NCBI RefSeq assembly: GCF_020215645.1
Contig: NZ_CP084058.1
Coordinates: 310,001-374,000, forward strand
Reading direction: 5' to 3'
DNA length: 64,000 nt
Source of the DNA: Nonomuraea gerenzanensis
GTDB lineage: Bacteria; Actinomycetota; Actinomycetes; Streptosporangiales; Streptosporangiaceae
A model generated the notes under the pieces. It did no database searches, was not told the DNA's origin, and was given only the letters and a program-made list of their open reading frames with translations. Below, piece after piece: positions 42,455 to 51,251 of this stretch (position 1 is its first letter; the number at the start of each line of letters is the position of its first letter). The translations under genes were made by a program, and so were the position numbers.

Positions 42455-43645
42455 GTGCGCGGTGATCTGCTTGACCTCATCTTGATCGGCCTCGTGATCG
42501 CCTTCGGCATCTCGGGTTACCGGCAGGGTTTCATCATCGGGGCGATGAGCTTCGTGGGGTTCGTGGGCGGTGCCGTGCTGGGCGTCTTCATCGCGCCCCC
42601 CGTCTCCAAGGCGGTCGTCGACGGTGACACGCCGCAGGCGCTGCTGGCCATCGTGATCGTGTTCCTGGCGGCCACCATCGGGCAGTTCGCCTCCTCCACC
42701 CTCGGCGCCGTCGTGCGCAGCCACGTCACGTGGGAGCCGGCCAAGATGGCCGACGCGATCGGCGGCACGTTCGCCAGCGCGCTGTCGGTGCTGGTCATCG
42801 CGTGGCTGATCGGCTCGCTGATCGTCTCCACCGCGTTCACGCCGCTGGTCGACCAGGTGAAGAACTCCGCGCTGCTCACCACGGTCGACGACGCGATCCC
42901 GCAGGCGGCGCGCAACTGGCAGCAGCCGTTCAAGAAGTTCATCGACCGCTCCGAGTTCCCGCCCGTCTTCGACGCGATCGGGGCGGGCACGCTGATCGAC
43001 GTGCAGCCGCCCGACCAGAGCGTGCTGCAGGGCGCCAAGCTCGGGCGGGCCCGCCAGGCGATCGTGAAGGTGCAGGGCAACGCCGAGAGCTGCAACAAGC
43101 ACATCGAGGGCACCGGCTTCGCCTACGCGCGCAACCGGATCATGACCAACGCCCACGTGGTCGCCGGCGTCACCCGCGACCTCCAGGTGATCGACTACAA
43201 CGGCGACCGCCACCCGGCCACGGTCGTGCGCTACAACCCGCGCCGCGACATCGCCGTCCTCTATGTGCCGGGTCTGGACCTGCCGCAGCTCGCCTTCGAC
43301 GGCGAGGGCAGCCGCGGCGACAACGCGATCATCGCCGGCTTCCCGAAGGGCAAGGGCTTCACCGCCGAGCCGGCCAGGATCGGCGGCCAGCTCGAGGCCC
43401 AGGGCCCCGACATCTACCGCGAGAACACGGTCAGGCGGAAGGTCTACGCGATCCGCGGCCAGGTGCTGCCCGGCAACTCCGGCGGCCCGCTGCTCACGGT
43501 GGACGGCCAGGTCTTCGGCGTGATCTTCGCCGCGGCCGTCAACGAGGAGCAGACCGGTTACGTGCTGACGGCCGAGGAGGTCGCCCCCGACGCCTCGGCG
43601 GGCCGCAACGACACCTCGCCGGCCAGCACCCAGGAGTGCGACTGA
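42455..43645 (+). CDS. marP: Membrane serine protease MarP (CvpA domain + trypsin-like domain)
   Basis: A 396-residue protein. The N-terminal ~135 residues form a four-helix CvpA-type membrane domain; the periplasmic trypsin-like domain has His234 (TNAHVV), Asp265 (RRDIAVL) and Ser342 (GNSGGP). Cys213 and Cys395 correspond to the disulfide Cys214-Cys395 that controls activity in M. tuberculosis MarP (397 residues). MarP is required for pH homeostasis and acid and oxidative tolerance by activating the cell-wall hydrolase RipA. TACCTT ends six bases before the GTG, so a leaderless start is possible. Confidence 0.93.
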   Translation: MRGDLLDLILIGLVIAFGISGYRQGFIIGAMSFVGFVGGAVLGVFIAPPVSKAVVDGDTPQALLAIVIVFLAATIGQFASSTLGAVVRSHVTWEPAKMADAIGGTFASALSVLVIAWLIGSLIVSTAFTPLVDQVKNSALLTTVDDAIPQAARNWQQPFKKFIDRSEFPPVFDAIGAGTLIDVQPPDQSVLQGAKLGRARQAIVKVQGNAESCNKHIEGTGFAYARNRIMTNAHVVAGVTRDLQVIDYNGDRHPATVVRYNPRRDIAVLYVPGLDLPQLAFDGEGSRGDNAIIAGFPKGKGFTAEPARIGGQLEAQGPDIYRENTVRRKVYAIRGQVLPGNSGGPLLTVDGQVFGVIFAAAVNEEQTGYVLTAEEVAPDASAGRNDTSPASTQECD

Positions 43646-43894
43646 GCGTCCCGATCTCCGGTCCCTTCCCTGCCAGCCGGCGACCCGGAGGCCGCGCAGG
43701 CCCCGGCGACGGCCGTCATCGGCGCCGCGCACGGGCACGCGGGGCTGCTGCACCTGGGCACGTTCGGCACGGGGGAGCAGGCGGTGGAGCCGGCGGTGGA
43801 GCCGGCGGTGCGGGGAGCGGCGGCGGCCACGCCCGCGCTGATCGCCGGGCGCGCGGACGCTCGCGCTGATCGCCGGGCGCGCGGCCCTGGCGCC
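43646..43894. other. Gene-free remnant with a 22-bp direct repeat
   Basis: No supported gene. An open plus-strand phase (reading AATAVIGAAHGHAGLLHLGTFG-like residues) lacks a start and resembles nothing I can name; it may be decayed coding sequence. GCGCTGATCGCCGGGCGCGCGG occurs at 43835-43856 and again at 43863-43884, shifted by 28 bases. Confidence 0.4.
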
Positions 43895-44338
43895 CTAGCG
43901 GGGCAGCCTGTCGAGGATCAGGGCCACGGCCTCGTCCGGCTCGCTGTCCTGCGTCAGCGAGGAGGCCGCCTTGCCGACGGCATCGTACGCGCCGCCGTAC
44001 GACTGCGCCTTGGCCGCCCCCCGGCTGAACAGCGTCAACGCCCCGCGCCCGTTACCCCGCTGCAGGTGCGTCAGCCCGACGCAGATCTGCGCCAGCCCCT
44101 GCCACAGCTCCCGCTCCTCCTCCGGAGCGCACTTCCACCGCCCCTCGAACACCTCGTGCGCGTTGAACGGCAGCCCCTCCTCCAGGAACCGCCGCCCGTC
44201 GGCCAGCGCCTGCTCGGTGGTGGGGGCGTAGTCGTCGGGCACCCTGGGCATGCCGGCGGACCCGTAGGGCAGCGGCCGGCCGTAGGCGTCGCGCGGCCGG
44301 GCGTTGCGCGGCCTGCCCTCGGGGTCGCGGTCTCTCAT
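43895..44338 (-). CDS. DUF309 domain protein
   Basis: A 147-residue helical protein. The DUF309 core is FNAHEVFEGRWK with a following ELWQGLAQICVGLTHLQRGN. A short Arg/Pro-rich N-terminal tail precedes it. Function unknown; DUF309 resembles a small helical metal-binding fold. The start overlaps the end of the alpha/beta hydrolase gene by four bases, so it is in that operon. Confidence 0.85.
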   Translation of the reverse strand: MRDRDPEGRPRNARPRDAYGRPLPYGSAGMPRVPDDYAPTTEQALADGRRFLEEGLPFNAHEVFEGRWKCAPEEERELWQGLAQICVGLTHLQRGNGRGALTLFSRGAAKAQSYGGAYDAVGKAASSLTQDSEPDEAVALILDRLPR

Positions 44339-45255
44339 CGGTCGGGCTCCGGATCGGACAGCCAGCCGAGCAGCTCGGTGTCGAACACGTCGGGAATCTC
44401 CTCATGGGGGAAGTGGCCGGCTCCCTCGAACAGCCGCCACCGATAAGGTGCCGCCACGTAGCGGCTCGAACCCTGTGCCGTTCGCGGCAGGACGCTCGGG
44501 TCGAGCGCCCCGTGCAGGTGCAGCGTGGGCGCCTCCACCTCGGTACGCATCGCGCGGGCGTAGCGCCGCCCGTCGGGCCGCAGCTGGGAGCGGCCGAACC
44601 AGCGGTGGTACTCCAGCGCGCAGTGCGCCACGGTCGGGATCCTGAACGCCTCCCGGTACGTCCGCGACTCCTCCGGCTCCGGCCACCCGGGCCGCGACCG
44701 CTCCTCCAGCAGCCGCCCCACCATCGCCGCGTCGTGCCGGGTGAGCCGGCGCTCCGGCAGCAGCGGGAGCTGGTAGCCGAACGTCCTGCGGCTGGCCTTG
44801 AGCTGCCCGAAGGGGTCGGTCAGCAGGGCGTTGCGCAGCCGCAGCGGGTGCGGGGCGGACACGGCGACGAGCCGGCGCACGCACTTGGGGTCGAGCACGG
44901 CCATTGTCCAGGCCAGCAGCCCGCCCCAGTCGTGGCCCACCACGATCGCCCCGGTCTCGCCCAGCGCCCTGATCAGCCCGGTCGCGTCGGCGGCCAGCGT
45001 GGGCAGGTCGTAGCCGCGCGGCGGCTTGTCGCTGCCGCCGTAGCCGCGCAGGTCGGCCGCCACGGCCCGGTAACCGGCCGCGGGCAGCGAGACGAGCTGG
45101 TGCCGCCAGGTCCACCAGAACTGCGGGAACCCGTGCAGCAGCAGCACCAGCGGGCCCTCGCCCGCCTCGACCACGTGGAAGCGGGTGCCGCCCGCGTGCA
45201 CCGCGCGGTGCGTCCAGGGCCCCTCGATGTGGACGGCCGACTCGTCAGGTGCCAT
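44335..45255 (-). CDS. Alpha/beta hydrolase, epoxide hydrolase (EphE)-like
   Basis: A 306-residue hydrolase. HGFPQFWWTWR holds the oxyanion site, GHDWGG carries an Asp nucleophile as in epoxide hydrolases and dehalogenases, and GHFPHEE supplies the catalytic His. DLRGYGGSDKPP is also typical. In M. tuberculosis ephE (Rv3670) lies in the same place after marP. Native substrate unknown. It overlaps the holin-family gene by 11 bases. Confidence 0.9.
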   Translation of the reverse strand: MAPDESAVHIEGPWTHRAVHAGGTRFHVVEAGEGPLVLLLHGFPQFWWTWRHQLVSLPAAGYRAVAADLRGYGGSDKPPRGYDLPTLAADATGLIRALGETGAIVVGHDWGGLLAWTMAVLDPKCVRRLVAVSAPHPLRLRNALLTDPFGQLKASRRTFGYQLPLLPERRLTRHDAAMVGRLLEERSRPGWPEPEESRTYREAFRIPTVAHCALEYHRWFGRSQLRPDGRRYARAMRTEVEAPTLHLHGALDPSVLPRTAQGSSRYVAAPYRWRLFEGAGHFPHEEIPDVFDTELLGWLSDPEPDR

Positions 45256-45685
45256 CGCGGGTCACCGGCTCGCGATCCGGGTTGAGCGCGGGCAGCGCCT
45301 GCTCGTCAGGCGTGGCGATCTCCTTGAGGTCCTTGATCGAGCGGGTCGTCCGCTTCATCCCGGCCAGCCCCTTGAGCCGGCGGGTGCCGACCCACACCAG
45401 GAAGGCCGCGATCACCAGGTAGAAGACGGTCACGATGAGGAAGGCCAGCCAGGTGGGCAACCACTCCGCCAGCGCGAACCCGATGGCGAACGAGGCGAGG
45501 ATCAGGCACAGGTGCGCCATGAAGGCGGCCGCGGCGAACAACCCCGCCGCCGTGCCGACCCGTTTGGCGTCGAACCTGAACTCGGCCTTGGCCAGCTCGA
45601 TCTCCGAGCGGATCAGGTCCGAGATGTGGCTGCTCGCCTGGGCGACCAACGAGCCCAGGGATTCTTCCTCGGGAGTCTGCGGCAT
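45245..45685 (-). CDS. Phage-holin-superfamily membrane protein (Rv3669-type)
   Basis: A 146-residue protein. The N-terminal amphipathic region reads SLGSLVAQASSHISDLIRSEIELAKAE; two membrane helices (about 45-72 and 77-98) follow; the C-terminus is charged. This is the actinobacterial holin_3_6 (PF07332) layout. Despite the name the proteins are chromosomal and not linked to phage lysis. First gene of a three-gene operon with the hydrolase and DUF309 protein. Confidence 0.85.
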   Translation of the reverse strand: MPQTPEEESLGSLVAQASSHISDLIRSEIELAKAEFRFDAKRVGTAAGLFAAAAFMAHLCLILASFAIGFALAEWLPTWLAFLIVTVFYLVIAAFLVWVGTRRLKGLAGMKRTTRSIKDLKEIATPDEQALPALNPDREPVTRDGT

Positions 45686-45716
45686 GAACGTCTCCTATCG
45701 AGGCCTGGTGGCCGTG

Positions 45717-45955
45717 TCAAACATCATCCAGCGCCGTGCGGCGCTTGCGTACCCGTATCTCGAGCAGCACCGAACCCGGCCCCGACACCGCCGCCATGTC
45801 CTGCCAAGGGAGCTCCTCCGACAAGTCTCGCCAGGCCGGGCCGCACGGACGGCCAGGCACCACCGAACACGCCGAGGAACTTACCGAGTACGAGCCCCGC
45901 TAACACTCCCAGAACTACCCGATCGGACAAGATATCGCCGACACTCTGCCCACCT
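45717..45955 (-). pseudogene. Decayed 3' fragment of Na+/H+ antiporter nhaA
   Basis: Read on the minus strand, VGDILSDRVVLGVLAGLVLGKF and LGVFGGAWPSVRPGLAR match a late NhaA segment. A one-base shift then restores LSEELPWQDMAAVS, the next conserved NhaA stretch. The membrane helix that should follow (GIGFTVSL...) is missing, and the sequence jumps to a C-terminal VLLEIRVRKRRTALDDV and stop at 45717. So it has lost its 5' ~300 codons, has a frameshift and has an internal deletion. In Streptomyces an nhaA gene lies beside acs, which supports a vestige in place. Confidence 0.7.
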
Positions 45956-46009
45956 GGCTTCGCCCCCCTGACCTCACAAGGCGTTCGTGGCCTCCTGACG
46001 TACCGACAA

Positions 46010-46044
46010 AGGCCGCATGCCCGCTCGAACGGGGCATGCGGCCT
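46010..46044 (-). terminator. Terminator of acs
   Basis: AGGCCGCATGCCC (46010-46022) and GGGCATGCGGCCT (46032-46044) are perfect 13-bp inverted copies with a nine-base loop. On the minus strand the stem is followed by TTTGT. It begins 17 bases after the acs stop codon. Confidence 0.8.
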
Positions 46045-46061
46045 CATGGGGCGTCGGTCCG

Positions 46062-48035
46062 CTAGTCCTCGGACTTGGCGGAGGGCAACTTCTCCGAGAT
46101 CAGGTTCATCACCGTGCTGTCGGCGAGCGTGGTGACGTCGCCGATGCTGCGGTTCTCCGCCACGTCACGCAGGAGGCGGCGCATGATCTTGCCCGAGCGG
46201 GTCTTGGGCAGCTCGGGCACCACCAGGATCTGACGCGGCTTGGCGATCGGGCCGAGCGTCCTGGCCACGTGGTTGCGCAGCTCGGCCGCGATGTCCGCGC
46301 CCTCCTCCGCCGTGCCGCGCAGGATCACGAACGACACGATGGCCTGGCCCGTGACCGGGTCGGTCGCGCCGACCACCGCCGCCTCGGCCACCTTCGGGTG
46401 GCTGACCAGCGCGCTCTCCACCTCGGTGGTGGAGATGTTGTGGCCGGAGACCAGCATGACGTCGTCCACGCGGCCGAGCAGCCACAGGTCGCCGTCCTCG
46501 TCCTTCTTGGCGCCGTCGCCGGGGAAGTACATGCCCTCGAAACGGCTCCAGTAGGTGTCGATGTAGCGCTGGTCGTCGCCCCAGATCGTGCGCAGCATGG
46601 ACGGCCACGGCTCGCGTACGGTCAGGAAGCCGCCACCGCCGTTCGGCACGCTGTTGCCCTGGTCGTCCACCACGTCGGCGACGATGCCCGGCAGCGGGCG
46701 CATGGCGGCGCCCGGCTTGGCCGCGGTCACGCCGGGCAGCGGGCTGATCATGATGGCGCCCGTCTCGGTCTGCCACCACGTGTCCACGACGGGGCAGCGC
46801 TCGCCGCCGATGTGCTCGCGGTACCAGACGTAGGCCTCGGGGTTGATCGGCTCGCCGACGGAGCCCAGAATGCGCAGGCTGGACATGTCGTACTTGGCGG
46901 GGATGTCGTCGCCCCACTTCATGAACGTCCGGATCGCGGTCGGGGCGGTGTAGAGGATCGTGATCTTGTACTTCTGCACGATCTCCCAGAACCGGCCGCG
47001 GTGCGGGGTGTCCGGGGTGCCCTCGTAGATGACGCTGGTGGCGCCGTTGGCGAGGGGGCCGTAGACGATGTAGGAGTGGCCCGTCACCCAGCCGATGTCG
47101 GCCGTGCACCAGTAGATGTCGGTCTCGGGCTTGAGGTCGAAGACCGCGTGGTGGGTCCAGGCGGTCTGCGTCAGGTAGCCGCCGGTGGTGTGCAGGATGC
47201 CCTTGGGCTTACCGGTGGTGCCGCTGGTGTACAGGATGTACAGCGGGTCCTCGGCGTCGTGCGGCTCGGCGGTGTGCTGGTCGCTCTGGCGCTCCACCAG
47301 GTCGTGCCACCAGATGTCCTTGCCGTTGGTGTCGACGTCCTGGCCGGTACGGCGTACGACGAGGACGTGCTCCACCTGCGGGCACTCGGCGACGGCCTCG
47401 TCCACCGTCGGCTTGAGCGCGCTCGGCTTGCCCCGGCGGTAGCCGCCGTCGGCGGTGATGACCAGCTTGGCGTCGGCGTCGTCGATCCGGCTCTTCAGCG
47501 CGCTGGCCGAGAACCCGCCGAACACCACCGAGTGGATCGCCCCGATGCGGGCGCAGGCCAGCATCGCGATCGGCAGCTCGGGGATCATCGGCATGTAGAT
47601 GGCGACCCGGTCGCCCTTGCCCACGCCCAGCTCCTGCAGCGCGTTGGCGGCCTTGCTGACCTCGCGCTTGAGGTCGGCGTAGGTGAGGGTGCGGGTGTCG
47701 CCCTCGGGCTCACCCTCCCAGTGGTAGGCGACCTTGTCGCCGCGCCCCTCCTCGACGTGACGGTCGACGCAGTTGTAGGCGACGTTGAGCTCCCCGCCCA
47801 CGAACCACTTCGCGAACGGCGCCTTCCACTCCAGCGTCGTGTCCCACCGCTTGGCCCAGGTCAGCCGCTCGGCCGCGTGCTCCCAGAAGGCGAGCCGGTC
47901 CGCGGCGGCCTCGTTGTAGGCGGCTTCGGTCACGTTCGCGGCCGCCGCAAGGTCAGCCGGCGGTGCGAACCGGCGGTTCTCCTTCAGCAGGTTGGACAGC
48001 GCCTGGGTCTCGTTACCAGCGGTCTCCGGGGCCAC
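46062..48035 (-). CDS. acs: Acetyl-CoA synthetase (acetate-CoA ligase)
   Basis: A 657-residue AMP-forming ligase that makes acetyl-CoA from acetate, ATP and CoA. Signatures: the AMP-binding loop [11 protein letters not shown], the ACS-specific [14 protein letters not shown] and WWQTETG, and the C-terminal [11 protein letters not shown], where Lys616 is the lysine acetylated for control in this family. GTG 48035 follows GAAGGAGCAC. It matches Rv3667 in the M. tuberculosis order. A 350-base divergent spacer with an inverted repeat lies upstream. Confidence 0.95.
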   Translation of the reverse strand: MAPETAGNETQALSNLLKENRRFAPPADLAAAANVTEAAYNEAAADRLAFWEHAAERLTWAKRWDTTLEWKAPFAKWFVGGELNVAYNCVDRHVEEGRGDKVAYHWEGEPEGDTRTLTYADLKREVSKAANALQELGVGKGDRVAIYMPMIPELPIAMLACARIGAIHSVVFGGFSASALKSRIDDADAKLVITADGGYRRGKPSALKPTVDEAVAECPQVEHVLVVRRTGQDVDTNGKDIWWHDLVERQSDQHTAEPHDAEDPLYILYTSGTTGKPKGILHTTGGYLTQTAWTHHAVFDLKPETDIYWCTADIGWVTGHSYIVYGPLANGATSVIYEGTPDTPHRGRFWEIVQKYKITILYTAPTAIRTFMKWGDDIPAKYDMSSLRILGSVGEPINPEAYVWYREHIGGERCPVVDTWWQTETGAIMISPLPGVTAAKPGAAMRPLPGIVADVVDDQGNSVPNGGGGFLTVREPWPSMLRTIWGDDQRYIDTYWSRFEGMYFPGDGAKKDEDGDLWLLGRVDDVMLVSGHNISTTEVESALVSHPKVAEAAVVGATDPVTGQAIVSFVILRGTAEEGADIAAELRNHVARTLGPIAKPRQILVVPELPKTRSGKIMRRLLRDVAENRSIGDVTTLADSTVMNLISEKLPSAKSED

Positions 48036-48385
48036 CTCGTGCTCCTTCTATGGCCAGATTGGATAGGTTCGGGTCCCACTTCACCAGCTCATGACCGTCG
48101 TACACAAGAGGTCTAGACAGGTCTGTACCGAGTCGGTGGACTCGGGCGATGTTTATCGGCGTGCATGACAAACGCTATTGAAACGTTGTCATCCTGAAAT
48201 CGTGAGAATATGCGGCGCGGGCATGGGCGCGGCTTTATGGGCCCCCTCGGGGGCGGATTAATCGACGTACGCGAGCCTGCGAGGCGCCCGGGCCCCGAGC
48301 GCCGCGGTCACTTTCCGCCATCTGCCACCTACCAAGCGTCAGCTCGGTCACCGGGGCGATGAACCGGCGGGTAAGGTCAGGACCT
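48036..48385. other. Divergent regulatory spacer upstream of acs
   Basis: No gene. ATGACAAACG (48165-48174) and CGTTGTCAT (48184-48192) form an inverted repeat with one bulged base and a nine-base centre; it lies about 130 bases upstream of the acs start in an AT-richer patch and is a candidate operator. The rest shows nothing I can name. Confidence 0.4.
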
Positions 48386-49171
48386 GTGAGTGACCCAGAC
48401 CCGCTGGCCGTCATCGCGCGGCTCCCCGGCGTCCCGGAGGCGGTGGACGAGGCCCGGCAGGCCGTCGACAGGCTCTACCGCCACCGTGTGCTGCGCCGCG
48501 CCAGCCCCGCGGTGTCCACCGAGTCGTCCCTGCGCGGGGCGCGCGCCTCGGCCGCCGCCGAGGGCGCGGACGTGCCGCTGGACGCGCTGCGCCGCGACGA
48601 GGTGCACGACCCGCTGGTCCAGGGGGCGCTGCGCGCGTCGGCGGAGATGGGCAGGCTGGGCGCGACCTGGCGCAGGGCGCCCAGGCAGGTGCTCGCCCGG
48701 CTGCACGCGGTCGCCGCCGCCGGCCTCGCCCCGCAGGAGGCGCTCGGCCGCCCCCGCACCTCCGACGAGGCCCCCGACCCGCTCGCCCTCGGCCCCGCCC
48801 CCGGCGCGGCCGACACGGCGGCCCGCATGGAGAGCCTGTTCGACCTGCTCGAACGTCCCACGAAGGCCCCCGCCGTCGTGCTGGCCGCCGTGGTGCACGC
48901 CGAGCTGGCGGTGCTGCGGCCGTTCGGCACCGCGGACGGCGTCGTGGCGCGCTCGGCGGGGCGGCTGACGCTGGTCGAGTACGGGCTGGACCCGAAGTCA
49001 CTGGTGGCGGTCGAGGTGGGGCACCTGGAGCTGCCGTACGCCGAGGCGCTGCGCGCGTACCTGGAGGGGTCCGCCGAGGGCGTGGCCACCTGGGTACAAC
49101 ACTGTGCCTCCGCGGTAACCCTCGGCGTCCGCGAGACGACTGCGATCTGTGAGGCCATGCAGCGCGGCTAG
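48386..49171 (+). CDS. Fic/DOC-like protein with degenerate active site
   Basis: A 261-residue protein conserved next to tad loci in actinobacteria, often annotated as oxidoreductase. Residues ~170-200 read VVHAELAVLRPFGTADGVVARSAGRL, aligning with the Fic core H-x-F-x-P-F-x-[DE]-[AG]-N-G-[KR]-x-x-R. The His is kept, but the Asn and following Arg/Lys of ANG[KR] are replaced (TADGVV). AMPylation activity is therefore doubtful. GTG 48386 gives the family's usual N-terminus (VSDPDPLAVIARLPG). Confidence 0.6.
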   Translation: MSDPDPLAVIARLPGVPEAVDEARQAVDRLYRHRVLRRASPAVSTESSLRGARASAAAEGADVPLDALRRDEVHDPLVQGALRASAEMGRLGATWRRAPRQVLARLHAVAAAGLAPQEALGRPRTSDEAPDPLALGPAPGAADTAARMESLFDLLERPTKAPAVVLAAVVHAELAVLRPFGTADGVVARSAGRLTLVEYGLDPKSLVAVEVGHLELPYAEALRAYLEGSAEGVATWVQHCASAVTLGVRETTAICEAMQRG

Positions 49172-50207
49172 CCGGCGACTGACATAGCTGACGGCGTCCC
49201 AGTCATGGAACGCCGTCTGCCGGTGCATCACACCGGGTTACCAAGCGTGCACCTCAATCCGTCGGAGCGGGTCAAGCCCGTCACGACGCGCCTCCCGCGG
49301 CTGGTCGCGCGTGGGTGCCCGGCTGATGCACCCGGACAAGTCGTCCGTGACACCTTTCTATGCCGGATCCGCCCTGACGGGAACCCCTCGGGCCAAGACC
49401 TTTACCTGCGCGTGGGACGGTGCTTCGGGCGGTGGTCAGTGGACTCGGTTACCAAGCTGTGACGATTACCCTGCGTGATCGGCTTTATGTGATCGTTATC
49501 GGGTGGCGAAAAAACTTGGCGAAAATGCGAGATTGCTGCTCGACGAAACTCGCGTCGATCGGGCAGCATACGGTGGTATCGCCCGAAACTGGAGCGGGCT
49601 CGCACGGGATTGCTTTGCAAGTCTCTTGCCAGGCTCCGGTTCAGTGATGAAAGCTTTCTTCTGAAACGGGACCGGCTCTACCCCCCCGGAGCCGGACCGA
49701 TCAGGCGACCCCCGCTCTCCCCCCCGGCGGGGGTCGCCCCTTTTCCCCACCTATCCGGTCGGCTTCCTGACCGGATCCCGCCTGCGCCCCGCGCCGCGTC
49801 CAGCCTGCGCCCTCCGGCCAGCCTGGCTTGCGCCCCGTGCCTGGCCTGCACCCCGCGCCCGCCCGGCCCGCGCCCGCCCGCCCGGCCCGGCCCGCGCCCG
49901 CCCGGCCCGGCCCGCGCCCGCCCGGCCTGCGCGCCTGCGTCCGGTGTCGCTCCTGCTTGCTACAGCTGGTTTCCAGCCCTCGCTCGGCAACCTCTGGGCG
50001 CCGCTGCAGTAGGCGTCCCCGCCCGCCACCGCGCCCGCCCGCCACCGCGCCGCCGGGGTTATCCACAGCCCCACCCACCCCCATCCCCAGAACCCTGTTC
50101 GGCCTCGCGCCCACACCCCCACCTCCAGCAAGCTCGACCTCCCACCCCGCAGCACCACCCCTCCGCCCGTGAACGACAACCACCCCCAGCCCACAGGGAG
50201 GCCCACC
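49172..50207. other. Kilobase without a gene before the tad operon; candidate structured RNA
   Basis: No convincing coding frame. GGTTACCAAGC occurs at 49236-49246 and 49447-49457. The interval 49460-49680 is AT-richer than its surroundings and has nested inverted repeats: TCGACG (49540-49545) with CGTCGA (49553-49558), enclosed by GCTGC and GCAGC. At 49672-49695 CCGGCTC and GAGCCGG form a second stem, and a strong terminator hairpin follows at 49704-49738. From ~49745 to 50207 the plus strand is very C-rich and largely featureless. A small RNA or an attenuated leader of the tad operon would explain a terminator with no gene ahead of it. Confidence 0.4.
49704..49745 (+). terminator. Rho-independent terminator with no gene upstream
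   Basis: GGCGACCCCCGC (49704-49715) and GCGGGGGTCGCC (49727-49738) form a perfect 12-bp stem, followed by CCTTTTCC. The nearest upstream stop codon in the same direction is more than 500 bases away. Confidence 0.75.
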
Positions 50208-51251
50208 ATGCACCGCCCCTTGGTCATCACCGAAGACCCAGCCCTTCTCGACGACCTGGTCCGCATAGCAGCCGCAGCCGGCGCCCAACTAGACGTAGCC
50301 CCCACCCCCACCCACGCCCGCCCCTTCTGGAACCTCGCCCCCTTGATCGCCATAGGTGCCGACCAGGCAGATCTCGTGGCCTCCACCTCACCCCCACCCC
50401 GCGACCATCTCCTCCTGGTCACCCGCGACCCAGAAGACCCCGACACCTGGCGAAAATGCGTAACAGTAGGCGCCCAATCCGTCCTGACCCTCCCCATAGA
50501 CGAACGCCACCTGGTGGACAGATTCGCCGACGCCATGGACCCAGACCCCCGTTCAGGCTCCGTGATCTGCCTGATAGGCGGCCGAGGCGGCGCAGGAGCG
50601 AGCGTCCTCGCCGCCTGCCTGGCCCTACGAGCCTCGACCGACCACCTCCGCACCCTCCTGGTGGACGCCGACCCTCTGGGCGGAGGCATAGACGCGTTGC
50701 TGGGCCACGAGGAGGCGACAGGCGCCCGCTGGGCGGACCTGGTTGCCAGAGAGGGCAGGATCAACTCCAGCGCCCTCCAAGCGGCCCTCCCCGCGTTCGG
50801 AGACCTGTCCGTCCTCTCCTTCCACAGAGGCGAGGTGGACGCGATCCCACCCCAGGCCATGCGCTCGGTCCTCGAAGCCGGCACCCGCGGCTTCGACCTG
50901 GTGGTCGTGGACCTCCCCAGACACCTAGACCCTTCAGCGACAGAGGCCCTGACCAGAGCCAGATCCACCCTCCTGGTGGCCACCGCCGACGTGCGCGGCA
51001 TCCTCTCAGCCGTCCAGGTCCTGTCCGACCTACGCGCTCACACAGCCGACATCCGCGCGATCCTCCGCCCCGGCATCCTGGACGACGACACAGCCATGAC
51101 AGCCCTGGGCATCCCCACCGCCGGCACCCTCCCCGACCAGCCCAGACTCACTGCCACCCTCAACCGGGGCGAGCTCCCCAGACTCGGCCCCCGCACCGTC
51201 CTGGGGGCCCTGTGCATGTCCCTCCTCCAAGACCTCCTACCAGCCGCATGA
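50208..51251 (+). CDS. ssd: Ssd/CpaE-like septum-site-determining protein
   Basis: A 347-residue MinD/CpaE-superfamily protein of the helicase/secretion neighbourhood (TIGR03815-type, Rv3660c in M. tuberculosis). ATG 50208 is chosen because AGGGAGG lies eight bases upstream. An N-terminal receiver-like ~110 residues precede the P-loop domain. The Walker loop reads GGRGGAGAS (124-132): the signature Lys is missing at its usual place, as in related Ssd proteins. LLVDADPLGGG and LVVVDLPRHL follow. It probably positions the tad machinery or affects septation. The stop overlaps tadA (ATGA). Confidence 0.88.
   Translation: MHRPLVITEDPALLDDLVRIAAAAGAQLDVAPTPTHARPFWNLAPLIAIGADQADLVASTSPPPRDHLLLVTRDPEDPDTWRKCVTVGAQSVLTLPIDERHLVDRFADAMDPDPRSGSVICLIGGRGGAGASVLAACLALRASTDHLRTLLVDADPLGGGIDALLGHEEATGARWADLVAREGRINSSALQAALPAFGDLSVLSFHRGEVDAIPPQAMRSVLEAGTRGFDLVVVDLPRHLDPSATEALTRARSTLLVATADVRGILSAVQVLSDLRAHTADIRAILRPGILDDDTAMTALGIPTAGTLPDQPRLTATLNRGELPRLGPRTVLGALCMSLLQDLLPAA

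Noticed and set aside
45245..45685. Prophage lysis gene, suggested by the holin family name
   Set aside because: The family is a chromosomal actinobacterial membrane protein, the place is conserved (Rv3669), and no other phage gene is near.
49517..50465. A shared 13-base sequence TGGCGAAAATGCG in the non-coding gap and in ssd
   Set aside because: One copy is ordinary coding sequence and a 13-base match between two places in 64 kb can arise by chance; no wider similarity surrounds it.
49610..51247. A very long plus-strand frame continuous with tadA that would give a 1019-residue protein
   Set aside because: It runs through the terminator and out of phase across ssd, with Pro/Arg-rich shadow composition. 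The ATG overlapping the ssd stop fits the family.
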